A stretch of 64,000 nucleotides of DNA from Chloroflexota bacterium (GCA_028287745.1 JAQBPB010000021.1:124001-188000); one strand, 5' to 3'; shown: positions 15,987-25,572, numbered from the stretch's first letter. The notes: a model not told the origin generated them from the sequence alone. Made by a program: numbers and translations.

Positions 15987-18900
15987 CTAAACCACCACCG
16001 GGTCGCCCAACTCTCGCAGGATGGTTTCGGCTTCCTCTTTTTTAATAACTACCGCGCAGGCCTCAAAAGTGCTGGCGCTTTGCATCAAAAGGCCCCTGGC
16101 CCGTTCAAGCTGGTCTAAGTCCTGGCTCTGGCGGTATGCCGAAAGCAAGGTCCGGGCGTAATAAAGCTTGGTATAGGACATTTCCAGGAAGGCTTTGATG
16201 GGTTCCAGGTTTTCCAGGCTGGCCTCAAAAGCCTGTCCGGCCCGGGGGTAGTCGCCTTGCAGGTAAGCCAACCGGCCTTTTAAGCGCTCCAACTGGCCGA
16301 CCAGCAGCGGGTCGCCCAGTTCCCGGACCAGCTTCGCGGCGGCAGCCTCTTCCAGTTCGGCCCGTTCCAGCGAAGCCTGTTCCAGGAAAAGTTCAAACCG
16401 GAAGAGCCGTGAGTTAGCCGCTCTTTCCAGGTTATTTAGTTCCTGAGAGCGGGCCAGGGCTTCGTTTAGCCAGCGTTCGGCTTCCAGCCAGTCGCGGTTA
16501 GCGATATACAGCCAGCCCATCGTCGTATAGGCTTCGACCACCTGGGCCATCGCGCCTATCGAAGCGGCCAGGCTAATCGCTTTTTGGAGTTCGTTTAAGG
16601 CTCCGCTAAAGTCGCCCTGCTGCAGCATCACCTGGGCCAGGTTAATCTGCGAATTGGCGATATGGGTCGGGTTTGGCGAAGTTTCGGTGCTGTGGAAATA
16701 CTTGATAGCCAGCTCCAGGCGGCCCTGCCGGACGGCCAGCGCCCCCAGGTTGCCCAGGATAGCCGAAGCCAGTTCCAGGTCCCCGGCCCGTTGGGCGTTC
16801 TCGCGGGCCTGTTTCCAGTAATTTTCACCTTTTACCAGGTCGCCTTTAAGCACCGCTATCAGGCCCAGCAGGTTATAAGTCCGGCCGAGTGCGTCCAGGC
16901 GGCTGGTTTGCTGCTGCAGGAGGGCCGCTTTTTGCAGGCACTCTTCGGAAAGGCCAAATTCACCCCGGTCCACATGGACGTTAGCCAGGCCGCTATAGGC
17001 CCGGCCCTGGTCTATTTGCAACTCCCGGTTGGCCTGGTCAGCCTTTTGCAGCAGGCCCAGGCTGCTATTGTAAGTGGCCTGGGCTTCGTCATAGCGGCCT
17101 TGCAGGTAGAAAATCCAGCCGATTTCGTTCAGGAGTTTGGCCCGCAGGTGCTGGGCTTTAGGGTCGTCATGGACATTATCGCCGGGCAGCCGGTTAAACT
17201 CCTCCTGCGCTTCGTCATAAACCTGGAGGGCCTGGTCGTAACTGCCGCTTTTAACCAGCGCACCGATAAGTTTCGCGCCAATTGCCACCCGCGACATCGG
17301 CTCATCGCAGCGGGCCATGGCCGAGCGGTAATGGGTGATAGCTTCCCGGTACTCTTCTTTCAGGGCCAGGATGTCCCCGATATTGCTATCAATTTCCACC
17401 AGCCGGTTAGTAGTTTCGGGCCGGTCCTTGAATTCTGACCCCAGCAGAATTTCCAGGGCCTGGTAGTAGGCTTTCAAGGCTTCATCATTGCGGAAGAGTC
17501 CCTGGCGCATGCTGGCGGCCAGCATCAGGTAGTGGGCAGCTTTTTCTTCAAAAGGGCTGTGTTCGTAGTGGTAGGCCAGGTCATCCAGGACCGAGTAATC
17601 GCGCAGCCGGTCGGCTTTGAAACGTTCAATCGCCTGGGCAACTTCGCCGTGATACTTGCTGCGTTCGACCCCCAGCAGGTTATTGTAAGCTACCTCGCGG
17701 GTCAGGTAGTGGCGAAAGACATATTCTACTTCCGTGTCATTTTGTTTGCCGGTAATCAGGTCTTTAAGCTCCAGATTACTGATGGCCCGGGTAACCTGGG
17801 CTTCCTCATGACGGAATTCGTCCAGGGCGGTAAGAATCCGTTTTTCAAAGCGGTTGCCGACTACCGAGGCAACCTGCAACACGCGCCGGTCGAAGAGGTC
17901 CAGGTTATCCACCCGGGCCAGCAGAATTTCTTGCAAAGTTTCCGGGGGCCGGAACTGGTCGAGGTCCTTGACAATCCGCCAGCCGCTTTCCTGCGTTTCA
18001 TCGGGCAGCAGGTAGCTGTCTTCCAGCAGGCGTTTTAGAATTTCTTCCGTAAAGAAGGCGTTACCCCCGGCCCGTTCCACGATTTGCATCAACCGTTCCG
18101 GTACGGGCGCCCATTCTCCTTCCGGCTGGCGGGTCCGGTTGGGTTCTTGCACCTTCAGCCACTCTTCCAGGAACTGGCGCACCAGCGGCTCCATCTGCTC
18201 CGGCCTGAGCCGGTCGAGCAGGATGTATTCATAATTCTCGCCGGTCTGGGGAGCCACCGGCCAGGTATGGATAAAGTCGGGACGGTGCAACAGCAGTAAA
18301 AAGACTTCCAGGCCGCTGTTGCCGTTCAGGACGCGGGTGACAATCCGGTCAATTACTTTCAGGCTGTTGCTATCGACCCAGTGCAGGTCGTCCAGGACCA
18401 GCACCAGCGGATTTTTATCAGCCTTGCTCAGAGTAAAGTCCGTTATAGCCTCAATCAGCAACGTATTGCGCTTCTGAGGGTCCAGCCCGTCAATAAAGCG
18501 ATTGGGTAGGGTTAACCCGGCCACCTGGCCCAGCAGGGCGGCGTATTCGCCAAACTCCGCCGCCTCCGGGTCGCTTTGCTCGCCCATCAGTTCGCGGATG
18601 GCCGCCAGGAGTTTCAGGCGAATCCCGGCTTCTTCTTCGTTATCGCTGATTTTGCAGTACTTGAACAGCAGGGTGCGGACCAGGCTGAAATACTGGCCCG
18701 ACGAGTAAGAGAAAGCCGCGCCGTCCAGATACCAGATATCCGGGTCATAGGCTTTAATCCTGCGTTCGAACTCGCGCAGGAGGGCCGACTTGCCCACTCC
18801 TGCCTCGCCGACTACTGAGATTACCTGGCCGTGACCCTGCAGGACCGTCTGGAGCCGTTCCCACAGCACATATAGTTCCTGGTCGCGTCCGACCAGCGGC

Positions 18901-19676
18901 AAATCGCGCCCAGCCAGGCCCCGGCGTTTCTCGCGTTCTCGTTTTGGCCCGACCAGTTCGTAACAGCGCACCGGCTCGCGCTTGCCCCGGATTTGCTTGA
19001 AGCCCAGGTCAATAAAGTCGAAAGCGTGGACCGAAAGTTTGTAGGTAAGTTCGCCCACCAGCACATGGCCGACCCGCGACTCGTGTTCCAGGCGCGAGGC
19101 CAGGTTAACAATATCGCCCATGACCGTATAAGTCTTATAGCTGATGCCCCTGACCTCCCCGCCCACCTCGGCCGCGTTGACCTCACCGGTATTCAGGCCA
19201 ATCCGCATATCCAGCCCGAAGCCGTAGCGGGCCTGCAACTCGCTGGAAATCTTGCGCAGTTCGGCCTGCATGTCCAGAGAGGCCCGCACCGCCCGTTCGG
19301 GGTCGTCTTCGTGGGCTTCGGGCGCACCAAAGCGGGCCATAATATTATCCCCGGCGTACTTGTCGATACTACCGCCCAGGTCCACAATTTTCTCGGTCAG
19401 GCGGGTAAAGACCTCGTTCATGACCTGGGTCACTTTTTCGACATCGTTCAGGGTTTCGCTCATAGCCGTAAAGCCGTGGACATCGGCAAATAGGACCGTA
19501 CACATCCGGCGGTCGTTGGGGAACCTTTCGCGGCGGGCACCGCAGGCGCGGCAAAACTGGGTGGCTTCCCGGTGCGGGCCGCTTTCGGGAAGCGGTAGAT
19601 GGGTGCCGCACTTTCCACAATAATGCGACCCTTCGGGGTTTTGAGACTGACAGGCGGGATTGTTGCAGGTTATCAT
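15987..19676 (-). CDS. Cyclase-AAA ATPase-TPR regulator with zinc ribbons
   Basis: A 1229-residue multidomain regulator. Two zinc ribbons open it (Cys4, 9, 20, 23 and Cys42, 45). A class III nucleotide cyclase domain follows at about 58-215, with metal-binding Asp65 (VLFADVHGF) and Asp110 (KYAGDN). An AAA ATPase domain follows, with Walker A GEAGVGKS at about 288-295. The rest, from about residue 700, is TPR-type helical repeats. Such proteins are common in Chloroflexota and Actinobacteria and are thought to act as signal-driven scaffolds; whether the cyclase makes cAMP or cGMP is not clear from the sequence. No secreted segment is present, so it is cytosolic. A two-component pair lies just upstream. 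Confidence 0.85.
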   Translation of the reverse strand: MITCNNPACQSQNPEGSHYCGKCGTHLPLPESGPHREATQFCRACGARRERFPNDRRMCTVLFADVHGFTAMSETLNDVEKVTQVMNEVFTRLTEKIVDLGGSIDKYAGDNIMARFGAPEAHEDDPERAVRASLDMQAELRKISSELQARYGFGLDMRIGLNTGEVNAAEVGGEVRGISYKTYTVMGDIVNLASRLEHESRVGHVLVGELTYKLSVHAFDFIDLGFKQIRGKREPVRCYELVGPKREREKRRGLAGRDLPLVGRDQELYVLWERLQTVLQGHGQVISVVGEAGVGKSALLREFERRIKAYDPDIWYLDGAAFSYSSGQYFSLVRTLLFKYCKISDNEEEAGIRLKLLAAIRELMGEQSDPEAAEFGEYAALLGQVAGLTLPNRFIDGLDPQKRNTLLIEAITDFTLSKADKNPLVLVLDDLHWVDSNSLKVIDRIVTRVLNGNSGLEVFLLLLHRPDFIHTWPVAPQTGENYEYILLDRLRPEQMEPLVRQFLEEWLKVQEPNRTRQPEGEWAPVPERLMQIVERAGGNAFFTEEILKRLLEDSYLLPDETQESGWRIVKDLDQFRPPETLQEILLARVDNLDLFDRRVLQVASVVGNRFEKRILTALDEFRHEEAQVTRAISNLELKDLITGKQNDTEVEYVFRHYLTREVAYNNLLGVERSKYHGEVAQAIERFKADRLRDYSVLDDLAYHYEHSPFEEKAAHYLMLAASMRQGLFRNDEALKAYYQALEILLGSEFKDRPETTNRLVEIDSNIGDILALKEEYREAITHYRSAMARCDEPMSRVAIGAKLIGALVKSGSYDQALQVYDEAQEEFNRLPGDNVHDDPKAQHLRAKLLNEIGWIFYLQGRYDEAQATYNSSLGLLQKADQANRELQIDQGRAYSGLANVHVDRGEFGLSEECLQKAALLQQQTSRLDALGRTYNLLGLIAVLKGDLVKGENYWKQARENAQRAGDLELASAILGNLGALAVRQGRLELAIKYFHSTETSPNPTHIANSQINLAQVMLQQGDFSGALNELQKAISLAASIGAMAQVVEAYTTMGWLYIANRDWLEAERWLNEALARSQELNNLERAANSRLFRFELFLEQASLERAELEEAAAAKLVRELGDPLLVGQLERLKGRLAYLQGDYPRAGQAFEASLENLEPIKAFLEMSYTKLYYARTLLSAYRQSQDLDQLERARGLLMQSASTFEACAVVIKKEEAETILRELGDPVVV

Positions 19677-19823
19677 AGATTATGGGGAGATTAAAGAGTC
19701 AGAGATATTTATCTAGTCAAACGTTAAACCCGATCCGGGTAACAGCGGGCCAGGTCAGGCAGCAATACAAAACCTTTTTACGCCCGACTACAGGTACAAC
19801 CTTCTACATGTAACGTTCAATTA

Positions 19824-20282
19824 TTACTGTTCCATCAACCGCTGGCGCTTGGCAATCAGGTTCTTACGCCGTTCGTCCCGCATCCGGGGGTTCAAGACCA
19901 TGAGGGTTATTTTAATCCGGTTAACCAGTTCCTGGGGCAAGAAAGGCTTGGTAATGTATTCAACCGCGCCTTCTGCCAGGCCGTAAATATAATCCTCGTC
20001 GGCGGCTTTAGCCGTAAGCATAATTACCGGCAGCCCGGCAATAGACGGGTCCTGTTCGATCTGGCGCAGGACTTCCCAGCCGTCCATTTCCGGCATCATC
20101 ACATCCAGCACGACCAGTTCGGGCGCTTCCTGCTTAATTTTCTTTAGGCCCTCTTTGCCGTTAGAAGCCGAAATCACCACAAAGCCATCCCCTTCAAGGT
20201 TCGTCTCGACAATCTCGATTATACCCGGTTCATCATCTATAACCAGCACTTTACGCCCAGTAACATCGCCAGTGGCTGCCAT
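19824..20282 (-). CDS. Single-domain response regulator
   Basis: A 152-residue receiver domain without an output domain. The acidic pocket is IDDE near the start, the phospho-acceptor is Asp60 (VVLDVMMP), and the conserved Thr (LTAKA) and Lys (TKPF) are present. The last 25 residues are a basic helix (RRKNLIAKRQRL). AGGAG precedes the ATG. It lies downstream of the histidine kinase at 20481-22307 and upstream of the cyclase-ATPase, so it probably relays the kinase signal to a protein partner. Confidence 0.9.
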   Translation of the reverse strand: MAATGDVTGRKVLVIDDEPGIIEIVETNLEGDGFVVISASNGKEGLKKIKQEAPELVVLDVMMPEMDGWEVLRQIEQDPSIAGLPVIMLTAKAADEDYIYGLAEGAVEYITKPFLPQELVNRIKITLMVLNPRMRDERRKNLIAKRQRLMEQ

Positions 20283-20439
20283 GATGGATCTCCTGTTTCC
20301 CTGTGAATTGTTAATACACTACAATAAACTTATTGTACCCTACACCGTCAATTAACGGCAATCGGCGGCAAATTTTCCAGTCGGCCCCTTTGCAAAGCCC
20401 TTTTAAGGTTAGAGGGTTAAAAATAAGCGCCAACCCGGC

Positions 20440-20474
20440 GGCAAGGCCTGGGGCTGGCCGCCCCGGGCCTTGCC
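20440..20474 (-). terminator. Strong hairpin after the histidine kinase gene
   Basis: GGCAAGGCC/GGCCTTGCC plus GGGGC/GCCCC arms form a long GC stem just past the kinase stop. A clear T-run lies only about 12 bases further on, so read-through into the response regulator is likely. Confidence 0.6.
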
Positions 20475-20480
20475 TTAAAA

Positions 20481-22307
20481 TCAGGCGGGTAATTCGGCGT
20501 CAAGTTTCCAGACCGGGAGCTGGATTACGAAAGTGCTGCCCTCGTTCGGCTGGCTTTCGGCCCAGATATCGCCGCCGTAGCTGGTAATGATGCTTTTACA
20601 GATATAGAGGCCCAGCCCGGTGCCCTGGGTCTTGCGGGTAAGGCCGGTCTCGACCCGGTAGAACTTTTCAAAAATGTGGCCCAGGTGTTCCTGGGGGATG
20701 CCGGTCCCCTGGTCGCTCACCCGCACCTCGACTCTTTCGGCGGCGGCATCCCCGCTGCCAGGGTCGGCGGCATTCTCGGACGGCCGGACCGGGACGTGGG
20801 TCGCGGAAATAGTGATGTTGCCGCCCGACGGCGAGTATTTAATCGCGTTTGAAATCAGGTTGGTCAGGACCTGCTCGAACTGGTCGCGGTTGCAGCGGGC
20901 CCGCATATTGTCGTTGGGCAGGTGCAGGACCAGTTCATGGCCGTCCAGTTGGCCCTGGAAACCGCCCACCGCGTTTTTAATACCCTCTCGCACATTGACC
21001 GGCTGCGGATTGATCTTGAAGCGGCCCGACTCAATCCGGGACACGCTCAGCAGGTTATTAATCAGGTTGACCAACCGGTTGGCGGCGTCATCTATGCCGG
21101 TAATGAATTTCTGCTGCTTTTCGGGCGAAAGTTTCAGGTCGAAGCGCAAAAGGGTGCTGCTGTAACCTTTAATCAGGGCCAGGGGCGTGCGTATTTCGTG
21201 GCTGGCTATCGAAACAAATTCATCCTTGATTTTATCCAGTTCCTGCAGTTCTTCGTAAGCCTGCTGGCCCTCGGTAAACAACTGGGCATTTTCAATAGCC
21301 AGGGCGGCCTGGTTGGCGAAGGTCAGGATCAAGTTTATTTCGTGGGGCGTGAAATCCCGCGCAATGTAGTCAATGCCGTAAAGCACCCCGATAACTTTGT
21401 CAGCCGTGCGCAGCGGCACGCACAGCAGCGAACTGACCCCGAAATTGATCGCGTTACTGAAGCGAGTGTCTTCCTCCACGTTCGGCACAATCAAGGGCCG
21501 GGTGCTGGCGACAATTCCCTCGCTCAGTTCCTGGAAGAAGGGCGAGTTGAGCCACTCGATAATCTCCGGGCTGCAACCGGTATGCCCGTAATCGGAATAG
21601 ACCATGGGCGCCTGGTCCTTCTTGTTCTTGATAGCGACCGCCCCGGCCGAAAGCTCGCCCATTTCGCAGATGGCCTCCGCCGCCGCGTTCATGACCTGGG
21701 TAATCAATAGACTCTCGCCCATGCGGGCGGCCAGGTCGTTCAGTTTTACAAGCTGATAGTTGTGGAAACGCAGCATTTCTTCGCGGTGGCGGATAATCGC
21801 GTCACGGGCGTTCATGTACGCCTCGGCCACCGACGCGACCTGGATATCGACCGCCTCATTGACCCGCTTTTCCATCTGTAGGACATTGACCGGGAAAGCC
21901 TGCCAGAGTTTGTTCGCCAGCATTCGCCCGACCGAGTCAAGCACCGCGCCCCGGAAGACCGAAAGGGACAGCAAAATATCCTTGAGCAAAAAGCCCTGGC
22001 GCAGCCGTTCGGCGGCCATGTTGCGGGCCATGCGGGTTACCTGGTCGCGCAGGGTGGCCTGTTCGGCCGGGCTATCGGCCTGGAGAGCTTTGATAATAAG
22101 TTCGAGGCTTTGTTCATGGTACTGGACCGGGTTGCGTAACTTTTCCAGTTCAGCGAAGGAAGGCGACTGTTTTTTGATAACTTCCCACCACTCGTTTAGA
22201 ATCCGGTTGGCGTCCTGGGTGAGATAATCGGAGACACTGCGGAAAGCGGTCATAGTAACCGGGTCCGGGCGCAGCGGCCCGGCAGGCTCGGGGGTGGTGA
22301 AGAACAT
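20481..22307 (-). CDS. GAF-domain sensor histidine kinase
   Basis: A 608-residue soluble histidine kinase. A helical N-terminal half is followed by a GAF domain (about 200-345), a HisKA domain with the phospho-acceptor His370 (SIASHEIRTP), and a HATPase domain with the N box (LISNAIKYSP) and DQGTGIP. There is no membrane helix, so it senses a cytosolic signal. I start it at ATG 22307, which has AAGGAG upstream; a TTG at 22334 would add nine residues. The response regulator downstream is the natural partner. Confidence 0.9.
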   Translation of the reverse strand: MFFTTPEPAGPLRPDPVTMTAFRSVSDYLTQDANRILNEWWEVIKKQSPSFAELEKLRNPVQYHEQSLELIIKALQADSPAEQATLRDQVTRMARNMAAERLRQGFLLKDILLSLSVFRGAVLDSVGRMLANKLWQAFPVNVLQMEKRVNEAVDIQVASVAEAYMNARDAIIRHREEMLRFHNYQLVKLNDLAARMGESLLITQVMNAAAEAICEMGELSAGAVAIKNKKDQAPMVYSDYGHTGCSPEIIEWLNSPFFQELSEGIVASTRPLIVPNVEEDTRFSNAINFGVSSLLCVPLRTADKVIGVLYGIDYIARDFTPHEINLILTFANQAALAIENAQLFTEGQQAYEELQELDKIKDEFVSIASHEIRTPLALIKGYSSTLLRFDLKLSPEKQQKFITGIDDAANRLVNLINNLLSVSRIESGRFKINPQPVNVREGIKNAVGGFQGQLDGHELVLHLPNDNMRARCNRDQFEQVLTNLISNAIKYSPSGGNITISATHVPVRPSENAADPGSGDAAAERVEVRVSDQGTGIPQEHLGHIFEKFYRVETGLTRKTQGTGLGLYICKSIITSYGGDIWAESQPNEGSTFVIQLPVWKLDAELPA

Positions 22308-22342
22308 AAAAAAACTTCTCCTTCTGCTAATCAAGTGATGAA

Positions 22343-22372
22343 ATTATAGCATAGGCCCCCGGTTGACAACAA
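22343..22372 (-). promoter_or_regulatory. Promoter of the histidine kinase gene
   Basis: On the minus strand TTGTTG (plus 22367-22372), an 18-base spacer and a perfect TATAAT (plus 22343-22348). Confidence 0.65.
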
Positions 22373-22447
22373 CCTCGGCTAGCCTGTAACATACCTGCCT
22401 GGAAAGCCCGGTCTACAAGTTTTTAATTTGGAAAATCTACCCGGACA

Positions 22448-23200
22448 ATGAGCAAGCAGAAAAACAAGCAAACTTCATATAAAAGCACGGTCCCTGAGCT
22501 TTTGAGCGCGGCCTTACCGCGCCCGCGCATCGTCAAAGAAGGGTGGCCCCGGGTGGCCTTTTTTGTGGCGGTGGCGGGCCTGTTCGTCTGGCTCTCGACA
22601 CGGCCCGCCCTGTCCAGGCTGGCCGGTCTGACCGGCTGGCTGGCTAAATTCAGCCTGGCAACCGGCCTGCTGGCGGCCTACTCCTACCGCGACCCGCGCC
22701 GCGAGCCGCTAGGCAACGCGCCCGACTACGTGTACGCCCCGGCTGACGGCACCATCCTTAAAATCGAAGCCGTGGAGGACGAGCCGCTATATGTGAAAGG
22801 CCCGGCCCATAAAATCGTAATTACCAGCCAGCCGCTGGATGTGCCGGTACTGCGCATGCCCTTACCGGGACAGATCGACTATATCCACCAGCACCGCCTG
22901 GCCCACGAACCGACCAAAGTCGGCATTGCCACCGAGGACCGGCGCCGGCTGCTGCTGACCTTTCGGGCCAATCCTTACAAACGCATCAGCATACCGGAAC
23001 CGCTGGGCGCCAAAAAAGTGGTGGACCTGTTCCCCGGCGCGGGCCAATCGCTGCCGGTCACTCGCCGGTTAGGCGTGCGCGGGTTCGGCGCAACCCTCCT
23101 GACCACCCTCTATATTCCCCAGGAACTGGACCTTTTATGCCGGGTCGGGCAGCACACCCAGGCCGGTATGACCATACTCGGCCGGGTAAAACCCGCTTGA
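22448..23200 (+). CDS. Phosphatidylserine decarboxylase homologue lacking the pyruvoyl serine
   Basis: A 250-residue protein of the short, archaeal-type phosphatidylserine decarboxylase family. One or two hydrophobic segments near residues 35-75 are followed by the family hallmark APADGTI. The C-terminal end aligns with the region where family members carry FGSR and self-cleave at the serine to make the pyruvoyl cofactor. Here that position is Ala215 in FGATLL, so the serine is missing and self-cleavage is not expected by the usual mechanism. The gene may be a pseudoenzyme or use another residue. It diverges from the histidine kinase gene and is followed by a TetR regulator. Confidence 0.75.
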   Translation: MSKQKNKQTSYKSTVPELLSAALPRPRIVKEGWPRVAFFVAVAGLFVWLSTRPALSRLAGLTGWLAKFSLATGLLAAYSYRDPRREPLGNAPDYVYAPADGTILKIEAVEDEPLYVKGPAHKIVITSQPLDVPVLRMPLPGQIDYIHQHRLAHEPTKVGIATEDRRRLLLTFRANPYKRISIPEPLGAKKVVDLFPGAGQSLPVTRRLGVRGFGATLLTTLYIPQELDLLCRVGQHTQAGMTILGRVKPA

Positions 23201-23212
23201 GCCTCTTTACTT

Positions 23213-23241
23213 TAAATAAACTGTTTGATATAAATAAACTG
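23213..23241. repeat. Direct repeats before the TetR gene
   Basis: TAAATAAACTG occurs at 23213-23223 and 23231-23241, 18 bases apart from start to start. It lies directly before the TetR gene and its GGGAG ribosome binding site. It may be an autoregulatory operator. Confidence 0.45.
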
Positions 23242-23252
23242 GGAGTAAAGAG

Positions 23253-23846
23253 ATGCCAAAACTAGGAATGGAGCCGATTCGCCGGGCCGCCGTTATCAAA
23301 GCGGCCCAGGAGTGCCTGGCCGAATACGGTTACGAAAATACCACTATGCAGGCGATTGCCCAGCGGGCCAACTGCAGCACCGGTACGGTCAACCACTATT
23401 TCAAAAACAAAGAAGATGTCCTGGTATCGGCCATGCGTTCGGCCTCGCGGCTGGTCGGACAGCGCATGCGCCAGGTAATGGAAGAAACCTCCAACCCCTG
23501 GCGGCGGCTGGACCGAATTATTGCCCTATCGCTGCCGGACTCGCCGGAGGACCGCCAGGAGTGGTATATCTCGCTGACCTTCTGGGTCAAAGCGATCAAT
23601 AACCCCAACCTGCGCCACCTGAACGAGGTCCGTTTCGGCAGCTGGTTCGCCCTGCTCAAATCTATTGTGGAGGATGGTATCCGGCTGGGTTCGTTCCGTT
23701 CGCTGGACCCTGACCTGGCGACTCTCTCCCTGATCGGCATCATTGACGGGCTGGGCGTGCATGCGGCGTTAGGCAACGAGAACGTCACCATCGAGAAAAT
23801 GCGCATGGCCGGGAGCCACAGTATCAGGGCTTTACTTGCCAGATGA
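23253..23846 (+). CDS. TetR-family transcriptional regulator
   Basis: A 197-residue TetR regulator. The N-terminal helix-turn-helix (about 10-57) has the typical AAQECLAEYGYENTTMQ and the recognition helix with GTVNHYFKNKED. The C-terminal ligand domain is helical and resembles the BetI type. GGGAGTAAAG precedes the ATG. Its ligand is not readable. It sits between the phosphatidylserine-decarboxylase homologue and tRNA-Arg; it may control the former, but the direction of transcription is the same and no divergent target is seen. Confidence 0.9.
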   Translation: MPKLGMEPIRRAAVIKAAQECLAEYGYENTTMQAIAQRANCSTGTVNHYFKNKEDVLVSAMRSASRLVGQRMRQVMEETSNPWRRLDRIIALSLPDSPEDRQEWYISLTFWVKAINNPNLRHLNEVRFGSWFALLKSIVEDGIRLGSFRSLDPDLATLSLIGIIDGLGVHAALGNENVTIEKMRMAGSHSIRALLAR

Positions 23847-23878
23847 GCCCAAAAAAGCTATAATCTTACCGCATCCGT

Positions 23879-23951
23879 GCGCCCGTAGCTCAGTGGATAG
23901 AGCAACCGCCTTCTAAGCGGTTGGTCGCAAGTTCGATCCTTGCCGGGCGTA
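23879..23951 (+). tRNA. tRNA-Arg (anticodon TCT)
   Basis: A full cloverleaf: acceptor GCGCCCG/CGGGCGT with one G-U pair at the end, D arm, anticodon loop CTTCTAA giving anticodon TCT, and T arm GCAAG/CTTGC with a TTCGATC loop. The discriminator is A and CCA is not encoded. Its 3' half is copied at 25741-25780. Confidence 0.93.
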
Positions 23952-23980
23952 TTTTTTATTCCACTCCAAGCTTTCCTCTT

Positions 23981-24008
23981 ACACTCCTAAAATAGCGGAG
24001 TGTTTTTT
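23981..24008 (+). terminator. Terminator of tRNA-Arg
   Basis: ACACTCC (23981-23987) pairs with GGAGTGT (23997-24003) around a 9-nt loop and a T-run follows. Confidence 0.8.
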
Positions 24009-24173
24009 ATGTCCGAAAGCAACCGTTATTCAAAATTCCAAAATCCAGGCGACAATCCTTTTTTATCATAGTTATATATAGGCCCAATTCGCTGCTATCC
24101 GCCCTGAAAGAGGAATTGCCAGGGCTGCAAAAGAGGCGGTATGGTCGATCTAAAAACGCGTCAAAACGGCTAA

Positions 24174-24293
24174 TCCAGGGATTATATAATCGGTATGGAT
24201 CCGACCAAAGTTGCTGGTGAAGTCTTCAGGGCTATTAAAACTGAGAAATTCTACATTCTAAAGCATTCCGCATATAAACCATACATCCGGTAA
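24174..24293 (+). pseudogene. Decayed 3' end of an SDR gene
   Basis: A short frame ending at TAA 24291-24293 reads GMDPTKVAGEVFRAIK and then TEKFYILKH. This resembles the C-terminal helix and FYILTHPE strand of classical short-chain dehydrogenases. The Rossmann and catalytic parts are absent: stops interrupt the frame at 24171 and the upstream sequence gives no other SDR motif. It lies within the tRNA-bounded segment. Confidence 0.5.
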
Positions 24294-24372
24294 CGAGTAT
24301 AAAAACCTCCTCGAGGAACGCGACCCAACGTATTCTCCGCCAGCTAATACTTGATCAAGGCTGCTGTTTACC

Positions 24373-25572
24373 TTAAAGCATAGCTGAAACCGTATCCAAA
24401 AGCCGGAATGCTTCCTCACCTCGCACCACCAGGCTGCACACCGTTTCGCCCTCATCAGCAAGTATTCCGGTGATTGGGCGGTGCTGCTTCTCTTCGAGTA
24501 TTGCATGCTGTGCTTCATCAAAGGCTAAATCCAGGCATCTACCCATTCGTAAGATACCTAGAACACAAAAAAGGTAGGCCAGGTACCCAAAGCGAACGAT
24601 AGTCGCATCTCCTGACCAGCCTGCTTCATGCAAGCCGGCCATATAGTTCTCGAAAGCCAGGGACTCCAATTGCCCGGCGTCACGGTTTAACACCCGGTTC
24701 GGGATAGCACCCCAGATTAGTTGCCCTAACTCACAACCCACCCCATTAAGACCGGTTAAGGCCCAGTCAATGAGGACTGTCTGGTCGTGCCCCTCAGCAT
24801 CACGCCGGGCCAACAGGTTTCCGCAATTGGCATCCATGTGACAAAAGACCTGCGGCAAGCGTTCCACCATATCTATAAGCAAATCGCTTTTCGCTACCAG
24901 GTTCAGGAAACGTTCGCCAATGGGAGTTGGAAAGGCCGCCCGCACCAGGAGCTTATCCCATGTTGCCGGGTCGCGCACGCGTTGCATCCGGGGTGCATCG
25001 GTAAAAAAGCCGACCCATCCCCGTAGAAATTGCCTGGTTAGCCATGCGTAGTCTGGCAGCGGCAGGCCGGTTAAATATCTTCCATTGAAGAGGCCCAGGT
25101 GGCGTCCGGCCAGGCCATAGCGTTCCAGGGGCCAGCCCGAGGGGTAGCAGTCTATAATGTCTTCAATCCAGAGCCACTCTGTATTATCCGGCAGCTCAAG
25201 CACACCCAAAAGACGGGGCATCTCAAGGCCCGCTGGCAAGCTTGCCTTGAGCTCAGACCGGTAGACAAGTAATTCACGCTTGAGATAGACAGCCGAATTT
25301 ACGCTTCCCCAAAACTTTTCAGGTAGCTCTGCGGACGGATGCAGGATTTTTAGCACCATAGACCACTGGCTAATAGTGGTATTCTCCTGGGCGGTACCAC
25401 TGATGCGAAACAGGCCCGCAGTTATCGGATTTACAATGGTAAACTTAATTGGATTGATTTGCCAATCGAGAATCTCTAACGAATTTGAACCTGATAACTC
25501 GCGGACAAGGGGAGTCAGGTGCGCCCGGTCGAGGGCCGGAAGTGAATTAGTGAGAATGGAGGTTTCTGTCAT
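24373..25572 (-). CDS. APH-fold phosphotransferase
   Basis: A 399-residue kinase-like protein of the APH/choline kinase fold. The catalytic loop is HMDANCGN with His245, Asp247 and Asn252, and the metal-binding Asp is Asp269 (LIDWALTG). The N-terminal lobe is less conserved. It differs from the APH(3') protein at 3986-4789 and I cannot name its substrate; distant relatives act on antibiotics, sugars, choline or homoserine. TAGGAGG lies about 10 bases before the ATG at 25572. It is the only intact gene of the tRNA-bounded element and probably its cargo. Confidence 0.8.
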   Translation of the reverse strand: MTETSILTNSLPALDRAHLTPLVRELSGSNSLEILDWQINPIKFTIVNPITAGLFRISGTAQENTTISQWSMVLKILHPSAELPEKFWGSVNSAVYLKRELLVYRSELKASLPAGLEMPRLLGVLELPDNTEWLWIEDIIDCYPSGWPLERYGLAGRHLGLFNGRYLTGLPLPDYAWLTRQFLRGWVGFFTDAPRMQRVRDPATWDKLLVRAAFPTPIGERFLNLVAKSDLLIDMVERLPQVFCHMDANCGNLLARRDAEGHDQTVLIDWALTGLNGVGCELGQLIWGAIPNRVLNRDAGQLESLAFENYMAGLHEAGWSGDATIVRFGYLAYLFCVLGILRMGRCLDLAFDEAQHAILEEKQHRPITGILADEGETVCSLVVRGEEAFRLLDTVSAML

